A stretch of DNA of 64,000 nucleotides. Origin: Pseudomonas anguilliseptica. Its GTDB lineage: Bacteria; Pseudomonadota; Gammaproteobacteria; Pseudomonadales; Pseudomonadaceae. The notes beneath the pieces were generated by a model. That model did no database searches. It was not told the DNA's origin and was given only the letters and a program-made list of their open reading frames with translations. Numbering within the stretch: position 1 is the stretch's first letter; the number at the start of each line of letters is the position of its first letter. Below, in pieces: positions 54,801-59,086 of this stretch. A program made the translations under genes and the position numbers. The stretch lies in NCBI RefSeq assembly GCF_900105355.1, contig NZ_FNSC01000001.1, positions 4,402,001-4,466,000 of the forward strand. The letters run 5' to 3'.

Positions 54801-57270
54801 CAAAACTGCCGGCTGGGAAGCCACCCACCAGAGGGTCGCCATCGCCGTCGGTGGCAGTCAACACACCGGAGAAGTCGACACCTACACCTGGCAGATCTTC
54901 GCTGTCATTGCCGTCCATGTCCGGATGATCGATTGGACCGCTGAGTACAAACTCGTAGCTGCCATCAGCGTTCACCGTCAGGGTGAAGATAGTGTCAGCA
55001 CCCGCCGTGGCGGTCAGCACATTGCCAACTACGGCGTAAGTCAATGCGACACCGCCAGAAGTCAGCGCCTGCACGTTCATAGAGCTGACATCGCTGGACA
55101 GACCAAAGCTGCCAGGGCCATCTGCGCCAAAGCTGACCAGGGCCGACAAGGTTCCTGCCGGGCCACTGGCGGTGGTGCTCTGCCCACCTTCTGGATTGCC
55201 ATCATGGGGCGCGCCGGCTCCCGTGGTCAGCGCGTCTTCCTGAACGCTGCCAAGTACACGAATGAACTCTTGCTCATCTCCACGTGCCAGTTGCGGTACA
55301 TCATCTTCAATATCAATCGCAAAACTGCCGGCTGGGAAGCCACCCACCAGAGGGTCGCCATCGCCGTCGGTGGCAGTCAACACACCGGAGAAGTCGACAC
55401 CTACACCTGGCAGATCTTCGCTGTCATTGCCGTCCATGTCCGGATGATCGATTGGACCGCTGAGTACAAACTCGTAGCTGCCATCAGCGTTCACCGTCAG
55501 GGTGAAGATAGTGTCAGCACCCGCCGTGGCGGTCAGCACATTGCCAACTACGGCGTAAGTCAATGCGACACCGCCAGAAGTCAGCGCCTGCACGTTCATA
55601 GAGCTGACATCGCTGGACAGACCAAAGCTGCCAGGGCCATCTGCGCCAAAGCTGACCAGGGCCGACAAGGTTCCTGCCGGGCCACTGGCGGTGGTGCTCT
55701 GCCCACCTTCTGGATTGCCATCATGGGGCGCGCCGGCTCCCGTGGTCAGCGCGTCTTCCTGAACGCTGCCAAGTACACGAATGAACTCTTGCTCATCGCC
55801 ATGTGCCAGCTGCGGTACATCATCTTCAACATCAATCACAAAGCTGCCAGCGTTAAAACTGCCAACCGAGTCACCATCGCCATCGACGGCCGCCAATACA
55901 CCAGAGAAATCAATCGCCAGCTCCAGCAACTCGTCGTCATTGCCATCAGCGAGCGGGTGATCGAGTTGACCGACCAGAGTGAAGGTGAAACTGCCATCGC
56001 CACCCACCTCCAAAGTGAAGATGGTCTCAGCCCCCGCCGAAGCGGTTAGCACACCGCCGATTACGCTAAAGCTAAGAGCAGTGCCGCCGGAAGCAAGGCC
56101 CTGAGCCTCAAGACTGGCAATGGCGCTAGGGCTACCAGAAAGGCCGAAGCTACCGACACCATCGGCACCGAAATTGACCTGTGCACTCAGGGTGCCTGGG
56201 CCGCCGGAGGCCACGTTGGTAATTGCATCGCCATCACTGATGCCATCAGAGGTTTCGTCCTCATCGACGATGGCAGAGACCAAGGCGTCCTCACCTTCGG
56301 CGAGAATGGGCCCGTCGTCATTTACCAAAACATCAATAAACACAGTAGGCGAGACGTCACCGTCTAGGTCGAACATCCGCACAGGGAAGCTTTCGCCAAC
56401 TTGGTCAGCAGCCCCTGTTGCATTAGGGTTCGTGTGATCAAAGGTGTTACTGGTGAGGGTATAAGTCCAGTTGCCGGCCGCATCCACAGTCAGAATGCCG
56501 TACTGCCCTTGAACCACACCGCCGCCGGTTACATTTATCCAGTCGCCGTTGACATCCTGAACTTCCAGTGCAGACACACCATCTGGAGAATTGATAACGA
56601 TGGCGCCACTGGCCTGATCAGAATTACTGGCAGGATTGGTCCCGTCAGCCAGGCCCTCTTCATCCACGATTGCTGGGCCGGCAATCAACGTACCGCTACC
56701 GTCTTCGTATTCGATATCTATAACTGGAGTGAAATCCGGAGCATCCGGCGCCTCATCACTTACCACCGGTTCAGGATCGGGAAACTCCGGCCCAGTGTTC
56801 AGCCCTTCGGTCGGGAAGCCAATGATCGGATCAAGCGCGCCGCCAGTTTCACCCAGCAGTACAAACGAGTGACCGCCTCCCGCGCCACCTGCGCCACCCG
56901 CACCTGGGCCCGCTGCAGTTGCTTCACCTTCAAGGGTCGGGTCGACACCTGCTTCAATGGCGGCCTGCAATTGCTCAACATCGGTCAAGTCGCCATCACT
57001 CGGCGCTGCCGGAGGCGTCTCAGCTGTAGGCGCTTGTTGGTTGGAATTGCCTGCGAGCATTTGCTCGGTGAGATTCAGGCTGCTATCGCGGCCCAAGGTG
57101 AGTTGTTGCCCATTGCTCATGGCAACCGCAATAGATCCTGCGGCGCCAGTAACGATTTGTTCCCCCGCAAAAACTCGATCGCCTTCACTGAGTGGCCGAC
57201 GCGTTCCGTCGCCAGCTACCGCATAGACTTCGCCGATAACTTGGCTGACGACACCAATCAAAGTAGCCAT
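39895..57270 (-). CDS. giant LapA-type RTX adhesin with retention module, ~23 identical repeats and vWA domain
   Basis: About 5,791 residues. Order: LapA-type retention module (1-~115: MATLIGVVSQVIGEVYAVAG, then SIAVAMSNGQQLTLGRD); TAAG at 118-121, matching the site cut by the periplasmic protease LapG in LapA adhesins; a Gly-rich linker; one diverged T1SS-143 domain; about 23 near-identical 173-residue copies (~492-4464); two diverged copies; a von Willebrand A domain (~4823-5010) with MIDAS-like DFSGS; further T1SS-143-like domains; calcium-binding RTX nonapeptides (GGDGNDILIGG, ~5617-5680); a C-terminal type I secretion signal. No cysteine occurs in the retention module. The start at 57270 is chosen for AGGA 8 bases upstream and because it begins the conserved module. 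Expected role: surface retention, biofilm and attachment. The secretion genes lie divergently next door. lapD and lapG are not in the window. Confidence 0.93.
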   Translation of the reverse strand: MATLIGVVSQVIGEVYAVAGDGTRRPLSEGDRVFAGEQIVTGAAGSIAVAMSNGQQLTLGRDSSLNLTEQMLAGNSNQQAPTAETPPAAPSDGDLTDVEQLQAAIEAGVDPTLEGEATAAGPGAGGAGGAGGGHSFVLLGETGGALDPIIGFPTEGLNTGPEFPDPEPVVSDEAPDAPDFTPVIDIEYEDGSGTLIAGPAIVDEEGLADGTNPASNSDQASGAIVINSPDGVSALEVQDVNGDWINVTGGGVVQGQYGILTVDAAGNWTYTLTSNTFDHTNPNATGAADQVGESFPVRMFDLDGDVSPTVFIDVLVNDDGPILAEGEDALVSAIVDEDETSDGISDGDAITNVASGGPGTLSAQVNFGADGVGSFGLSGSPSAIASLEAQGLASGGTALSFSVIGGVLTASAGAETIFTLEVGGDGSFTFTLVGQLDHPLADGNDDELLELAIDFSGVLAAVDGDGDSVGSFNAGSFVIDVEDDVPQLAHGDEQEFIRVLGSVQEDALTTGAGAPHDGNPEGGQSTTASGPAGTLSALVSFGADGPGSFGLSSDVSSMNVQALTSGGVALTYAVVGNVLTATAGADTIFTLTVNADGSYEFVLSGPIDHPDMDGNDSEDLPGVGVDFSGVLTATDGDGDPLVGGFPAGSFAIDIEDDVPQLARGDEQEFIRVLGSVQEDALTTGAGAPHDGNPEGGQSTTASGPAGTLSALVSFGADGPGSFGLSSDVSSMNVQALTSGGVALTYAVVGNVLTATAGADTIFTLTVNADGSYEFVLSGPIDHPDMDGNDSEDLPGVGVDFSGVLTATDGDGDPLVGGFPAGSFAIDIEDDVPQLARGDEQEFIRVLGSVQEDALTTGAGAPHDGNPEGGQSTTASGPAGTLSALVSFGADGPGSFGLSSDVSSMNVQALTSGGVALTYAVVGNVLTATAGADTIFTLTVNADGSYEFVLSGPIDHPDMDGNDSEDLPGVGVDFSGVLTATDGDGDPLVGGFPAGSFAIDIEDDVPQLARGDEQEFIRVLGSVQEDALTTGAGAPHDGNPEGGQSTTASGPAGTLSALVSFGADGPGSFGLSSDVSSMNVQALTSGGVALTYAVVGNVLTATAGADTIFTLTVNADGSYEFVLSGPIDHPDMDGNDSEDLPGVGVDFSGVLTATDGDGDPLVGGFPAGSFAIDIEDDVPQLARGDEQEFIRVLGSVQEDALTTGAGAPHDGNPEGGQSTTASGPAGTLSALVSFGADGPGSFGLSSDVSSMNVQALTSGGVALTYAVVGNVLTATAGADTIFTLTVNADGSYEFVLSGPIDHPDMDGNDSEDLPGVGVDFSGVLTATDGDGDPLVGGFPAGSFAIDIEDDVPQLARGDEQEFIRVLGSVQEDALTTGAGAPHDGNPEGGQSTTASGPAGTLSALVSFGADGPGSFGLSSDVSSMNVQALTSGGVALTYAVVGNVLTATAGADTIFTLTVNADGSYEFVLSGPIDHPDMDGNDSEDLPGVGVDFSGVLTATDGDGDPLVGGFPAGSFAIDIEDDVPQLARGDEQEFIRVLGSVQEDALTTGAGAPHDGNPEGGQSTTASGPAGTLSALVSFGADGPGSFGLSSDVSSMNVQALTSGGVALTYAVVGNVLTATAGADTIFTLTVNADGSYEFVLSGPIDHPDMDGNDSEDLPGVGVDFSGVLTATDGDGDPLVGGFPAGSFAIDIEDDVPQLARGDEQEFIRVLGSVQEDALTTGAGAPHDGNPEGGQSTTASGPAGTLSALVSFGADGPGSFGLSSDVSSMNVQALTSGGVALTYAVVGNVLTATAGADTIFTLTVNADGSYEFVLSGPIDHPDMDGNDSEDLPGVGVDFSGVLTATDGDGDPLVGGFPAGSFAIDIEDDVPQLARGDEQEFIRVLGSVQEDALTTGAGAPHDGNPEGGQSTTASGPAGTLSALVSFGADGPGSFGLSSDVSSMNVQALTSGGVALTYAVVGNVLTATAGADTIFTLTVNADGSYEFVLSGPIDHPDMDGNDSEDLPGVGVDFSGVLTATDGDGDPLVGGFPAGSFAIDIEDDVPQLARGDEQEFIRVLGSVQEDALTTGAGAPHDGNPEGGQSTTASGPAGTLSALVSFGADGPGSFGLSSDVSSMNVQALTSGGVALTYAVVGNVLTATAGADTIFTLTVNADGSYEFVLSGPIDHPDMDGNDSEDLPGVGVDFSGVLTATDGDGDPLVGGFPAGSFAIDIEDDVPQLARGDEQEFIRVLGSVQEDALTTGAGAPHDGNPEGGQSTTASGPAGTLSALVSFGADGPGSFGLSSDVSSMNVQALTSGGVALTYAVVGNVLTATAGADTIFTLTVNADGSYEFVLSGPIDHPDMDGNDSEDLPGVGVDFSGVLTATDGDGDPLVGGFPAGSFAIDIEDDVPQLARGDEQEFIRVLGSVQEDALTTGAGAPHDGNPEGGQSTTASGPAGTLSALVSFGADGPGSFGLSSDVSSMNVQALTSGGVALTYAVVGNVLTATAGADTIFTLTVNADGSYEFVLSGPIDHPDMDGNDSEDLPGVGVDFSGVLTATDGDGDPLVGGFPAGSFAIDIEDDVPQLARGDEQEFIRVLGSVQEDALTTGAGAPHDGNPEGGQSTTASGPAGTLSALVSFGADGPGSFGLSSDVSSMNVQALTSGGVALTYAVVGNVLTATAGADTIFTLTVNADGSYEFVLSGPIDHPDMDGNDSEDLPGVGVDFSGVLTATDGDGDPLVGGFPAGSFAIDIEDDVPQLARGDEQEFIRVLGSVQEDALTTGAGAPHDGNPEGGQSTTASGPAGTLSALVSFGADGPGSFGLSSDVSSMNVQALTSGGVALTYAVVGNVLTATAGADTIFTLTVNADGSYEFVLSGPIDHPDMDGNDSEDLPGVGVDFSGVLTATDGDGDPLVGGFPAGSFAIDIEDDVPQLARGDEQEFIRVLGSVQEDALTTGAGAPHDGNPEGGQSTTASGPAGTLSALVSFGADGPGSFGLSSDVSSMNVQALTSGGVALTYAVVGNVLTATAGADTIFTLTVNADGSYEFVLSGPIDHPDMDGNDSEDLPGVGVDFSGVLTATDGDGDPLVGGFPAGSFAIDIEDDVPQLARGDEQEFIRVLGSVQEDALTTGAGAPHDGNPEGGQSTTASGPAGTLSALVSFGADGPGSFGLSSDVSSMNVQALTSGGVALTYAVVGNVLTATAGADTIFTLTVNADGSYEFVLSGPIDHPDMDGNDSEDLPGVGVDFSGVLTATDGDGDPLVGGFPAGSFAIDIEDDVPQLARGDEQEFIRVLGSVQEDALTTGAGAPHDGNPEGGQSTTASGPAGTLSALVSFGADGPGSFGLSSDVSSMNVQALTSGGVALTYAVVGNVLTATAGADTIFTLTVNADGSYEFVLSGPIDHPDMDGNDSEDLPGVGVDFSGVLTATDGDGDPLVGGFPAGSFAIDIEDDVPQLARGDEQEFIRVLGSVQEDALTTGAGAPHDGNPEGGQSTTASGPAGTLSALVSFGADGPGSFGLSSDVSSMNVQALTSGGVALTYAVVGNVLTATAGADTIFTLTVNADGSYEFVLSGPIDHPDMDGNDSEDLPGVGVDFSGVLTATDGDGDPLVGGFPAGSFAIDIEDDVPQLARGDEQEFIRVLGSVQEDALTTGAGAPHDGNPEGGQSTTASGPAGTLSALVSFGADGPGSFGLSSDVSSMNVQALTSGGVALTYAVVGNVLTATAGADTIFTLTVNADGSYEFVLSGPIDHPDMDGNDSEDLPGVGVDFSGVLTATDGDGDPLVGGFPAGSFAIDIEDDVPQLARGDEQEFIRVLGSVQEDALTTGAGAPHDGNPEGGQSTTASGPAGTLSALVSFGADGPGSFGLSSDVSSMNVQALTSGGVALTYAVVGNVLTATAGADTIFTLTVNADGSYEFVLSGPIDHPDMDGNDSEDLPGVGVDFSGVLTATDGDGDPLVGGFPAGSFAIDIEDDVPQLARGDEQEFIRVLGSVQEDALTTGAGAPHDGNPEGGQSTTASGPAGTLSALVSFGADGPGSFGLSSDVSSMNVQALTSGGVALTYAVVGNVLTATAGADTIFTLTVNADGSYEFVLSGPIDHPDMDGNDSEDLPGVGVDFSGVLTATDGDGDPLVGGFPAGSFAIDIEDDVPQLARGDEQEFIRVLGSVQEDALTTGAGAPHDGNPEGGQSTTASGPAGTLSALVSFGADGPGSFGLSSDVSSMNVQALTSGGVALTYAVVGNVLTATAGADTIFTLTVNADGSYEFVLSGPIDHPDMDGNDSEDLPGVGVDFSGVLTATDGDGDPLVGGFPAGSFAIDIEDDVPQLARGDEQEFIRVLGSVQEDALTTGAGAPHDGNPEGGQSTTASGPAGTLSALVSFGADGPGSFGLSSDVSSMNVQALTSGGVALTYAVVGNVLTATAGADTIFTLTVNADGSYEFVLSGPIDHPDMDGNDSEDLPGVGVDFSGVLTATDGDGDPLVGGFPAGSFAIDIEDDVPLAATGEGIAVSGSVQEDALSTGAGAPYNGNPEGGQVTVTSGLAGSLFSLVSFGADGPGAMGLSSDMSSLEAQALSSEGTPLSYEVVGNVLTATANGNTIFTLTVNGDGSWEFVLGGPLDHALPGSTDDDQLLGMPIDFSGLITATDGDGDPLNGLNPGSLVIQVEDDVPVAMPLQYDQAQQPIPLVSGQVDEDELPGGIGDGDVTGTTTSAPDGTLNALVNFGADGAGSFGLSDDPLDIATLEAQGLTSDDTPLTFSVVGNVLTAMAGVDPVFTLSVMAGGGYSFELLGSLDHPLPGSTDDDQLLGLPIDFSGVLTATDGDGDPVGGFAPGSFVINVEDDVPEAQDDYAVAVAGKPLDVNAVFVLDFSGSIDNTELNQMLEAVRAAAQTLFSGASGVNVQIVAFSGTALSYPVISDFASFSALIDSINPDDGGTRPFNGNTDFTAAIEQTMSAYTPIPGWSNQVFFISGGNPNEQLGTGGNSLEDDTASDWADFINTNDLNVTTIGVGGGIDEDRLQDVDLDGSGAPILVGDFDDLIDTLRDAVMPDPAEGNVLLGSDGVVSGDDDAFGADGPGRIASIEINGTTYTWDGVLDGDQQLTDIATEWGGTLSFNFATGAWSYQPPALIEGDKLESFQYSILDKDGDPSTATLTIHVEDPAPVIGKVDEDELPGGITDNDAHTTTVSGSLAELQVGTNSGQFSLDSTPTGLPALTSGGVAITYHFSGNIMTAKAGLQDIFTLEVETDGGYTFTLLGPLDHPDDNNDDNEVMTLNLTGALAASDGVNPLPLAGSLLIQVEDDVPIAFTPVTALLVDQVNDSRSITADLRFEASAGGDGPDEVNFSIVQGAAARDASGNLLSLNGQQLYLFYGSDQSIIEAKTSANGTLGYRIDMDASTDSYTLTTYGPIANGSEVSATNQTGVGGGNSAFKGLIDMGGTTFDALLSSTSGQSINSNSTEIGISDGNSIKNGEQLRIDLVNGLATGGANGTGFTYTSHNTTNRFAQKIAWVSPSGAGTATFVISVLLADNDYNFIGDASGETTRNLATSNIRIYAIEGGVEVDKTSEVGLTDLGNSIRVTGMEEGWWYEVSSTNNFSAVQITGGSGQTFKLGFFEYEQASTGQPISLSHNIVGIDGDGDSVSSVLSAMLVPDSLSVDGTAGVDNLVGTAGVDYLFGLGDNDTLSGLAGNDVLSGGDGNDILIGGLGNDILSGGVGADTFRWLSGDTTGVDKVLDFNLSEGDKLDLTQLLIGESYNAGSLDDFLSFSVVDNSTIIAVSPTAGGAATTTIELTGFNVAVEYGVTPGGGGIISGGADTATVINGLLGDNALQVV
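43880..55797 (-). repeat. tandem array of ~23 near-identical 519-bp units inside the adhesin gene
   Basis: Period is exactly 519 bp (173 codons). The marker EQEFIRV recurs 23 times at 519-bp spacing, from the copy near 55780 to the one near 44360. By eye the units are identical except for a single base in the gene-distal unit (A at 43936, where the others have G) and the divergence beyond both edges. Each unit runs QEDALTTGAGAPHDGNPEGG ... FGADGPGSFGLSS ... DGDPLVGGFPAG ... IEDDVPQLARGD. The unit length is a multiple of three, so gain or loss of whole units keeps the frame. Confidence 0.95.
56908..56919 (-). other. candidate LapG cleavage site (TAAG) in the adhesin
   Basis: Codons 118-121 read T-A-A-G within EGEATAAGPGAGG, at the position after the retention module where LapA-type adhesins carry the di-alanine cleavage motif of the cysteine protease LapG. 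It predicts c-di-GMP-controlled release through LapD/LapG encoded elsewhere. Confidence 0.7.
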
Positions 57271-57707
57271 GACTCCATCCTCACTACAACTGCCGACCAC
57301 CGCCGACACGTATGCCAAAAAGGTCTGAATACCTTTCAAGGAGAGAACAAAGCCACTGGCTGATTACAACGACGTCACACTCAAAAACAAAAACGACAAA
57401 AAACTGTCACCCTGACCCGCGTCGCCCACCACACCAGAAAAATCCCGCCCCTATTTGCATTTGACCATCTGTTTTAGCTACGCACGCCACCTAACGGCAC
57501 GAAATGCGCAGCTTCTGAATGGAAACAATGTGCTGTTTTTCGCAGGCTGCATAAGATTTTTTCCTTATAGGCCTTGTAACTATTTTTTCTTAGCTACGCT
57601 TGAAACTGTTCTTAGCTGTGATTTTACAGGCTGAGAGTAATCCACAAGATGGACAAGCCATTTTTTTGGCGACTGGATTTAGAGAATCTCATAAGGAGAG
57701 TTACCAG
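57271..57707. promoter_or_regulatory. divergent intergenic region between adhesin and secretion operon
   Basis: 437 bases with no supported gene. It is A/T-rich compared with the surroundings, with T-runs at about 57536-57590, and must hold promoters for both the adhesin and the secretion genes. A weak candidate for the plus direction is TTGAAA at 57600-57605 with a 17-base spacer to TTTACA. I see no reliable binding site for a named regulator. Confidence 0.4.
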
Positions 57708-59063
57708 ATGCGCGCACTCAACCCTTTATGGAGCAGTATCGTGCTGGCGGCGGTCTGTATCCAGGCACAAGGCATTACCTTGTCGGAGGCGATCCAGAGC
57801 ACGTTGGACAACCACCCTGAGGTTCATGCCGGGGCAAACAGCCGCCTTTCATCGGATGAAGAAGTCAAGATTGCTAAAGGCGGTTATCTGCCAACCGTCG
57901 ACCTGCTGATGGGTTATGGTCGCGAAAATACCGACAGCCCCAGCACCCGAGCACTGGGCAACCACAACACTGAAACCCTGAACTACGGAACCTCTGAGCT
58001 GCGCCTGCGGCAGATGATCTTTGATGGCTTTAATACACCCAATGAAGTAGCGCGCACCAAAGCCGTAGTGAACTCCCGCGCTTACCGCTTGCTCGGCACC
58101 TCGGAAAGTCTGGCCCTGCGTACCGTTGAGGTCTATCTGGACCTGCTGATGCGCCGCGAAATGGTCGAACTCGCACGCAACAACTTTCAGGCTCACCAAC
58201 GTATTCATGATCAGATCAGCCTGCGCAGCCAACAAGGCGTTGGCAGTACGGCAGACCTTGACCAATCCGAAGCGCGTTTGGCGCTGGCGGAGAACAACCT
58301 TTATACCGAGCAGGTAAACCTGGCTGATGCCGAAGCCAACTTCTTCAGTGCCGTTGGCCGTATGCCCGACGAGCTGGCCTCCCCAGCCTCACTGAAAGGC
58401 TCATTGCCGGAAAATCTCACCGACGCTCGGCAGGCGGTAATGGACAACAACCCCTTCCTGAAATCCGCACAGTCCGATGTGCAAGCGGCCGAAAAACAAT
58501 ACGAGGTCGCCAAATCGACCTTCTATCCGCGCGTGGATCTTGAGCTGGCCACCAATGCCGACAACAACACCCAGGGCGATGAAGGTCATAACAACGGTTG
58601 GCGTGCGGCCGTTGTAATGAACTACAACCTGTTCAACGGTATGCGCGACAAGGCGCGCCTGCAATCGACTGCCCACCAGATCAATGAGTCGATGGACATC
58701 CGCAACAACGCCCTGCGCGTACTCAACGAGAACCTCTCCCTGGCCTGGAATGCCATGGAAAACGCCCGACTGCAAACGCCAAAAGCGCGTGATTACGCGG
58801 ATTACACCGCGCGTGTTCGCGAAGCCTATCAACAGCAATTCAGCCTGGGCCAACGCACACTGCTCGACTTGCTGGACAGTGAAAACGAACTCTTTACCGC
58901 CAACCGCCGTTACAGCGAAGTGCGCTTTAGTGAAGAGTTCTCGATGTATCGGGTAACCGCAGCGATGGGTGACTTGTTGCGTCAGCAACAAGTGGTCGTA
59001 CCGGCAGAAGCTGTAGCCCTCACCGAAGTGAAGAGCGAGGCCCGTCTGCCGGACATGAAGTAA
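57708..59063 (+). CDS. TolC-family outer-membrane channel of the adhesin type I secretion system (LapE/AggA type)
   Basis: The 451-residue product has a signal peptide (MRALNPLWSSIVLAAVCIQAQG) and two outer-membrane efflux protein repeats. These are long helices such as ITLSEAIQSTLDNHPEVHAG and LRTVEVYLDLLMRREMVELA, and in the second half NPFLKSAQSDVQAAEKQYEV and QFSLGQRTLLDLLDSENELF. The ATG at 57708 follows AAGGAGAG; the longer open frame is not supported. It forms the outer-membrane exit duct for the giant adhesin, together with the two following genes. Confidence 0.92.
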   Translation: MRALNPLWSSIVLAAVCIQAQGITLSEAIQSTLDNHPEVHAGANSRLSSDEEVKIAKGGYLPTVDLLMGYGRENTDSPSTRALGNHNTETLNYGTSELRLRQMIFDGFNTPNEVARTKAVVNSRAYRLLGTSESLALRTVEVYLDLLMRREMVELARNNFQAHQRIHDQISLRSQQGVGSTADLDQSEARLALAENNLYTEQVNLADAEANFFSAVGRMPDELASPASLKGSLPENLTDARQAVMDNNPFLKSAQSDVQAAEKQYEVAKSTFYPRVDLELATNADNNTQGDEGHNNGWRAAVVMNYNLFNGMRDKARLQSTAHQINESMDIRNNALRVLNENLSLAWNAMENARLQTPKARDYADYTARVREAYQQQFSLGQRTLLDLLDSENELFTANRRYSEVRFSEEFSMYRVTAAMGDLLRQQQVVVPAEAVALTEVKSEARLPDMK

Positions 59064-59086
59064 ACCGGCATAAGGAGTAGTACACC

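Noticed and set aside
43880..55797. CRISPR array or satellite DNA
   Set aside because: The units are 519 bp with no spacers and are translated in frame as T1SS-143-like domains.
43771..56049. 4,092-codon open frame on the plus strand across the adhesin repeats
   Set aside because: It is antisense to the adhesin and open only because one 519-bp unit (a multiple of three) lacks stops in that frame and is repeated about 23 times. It has no ribosome site or recognisable domain, and the minus-strand reading has clear domain structure.
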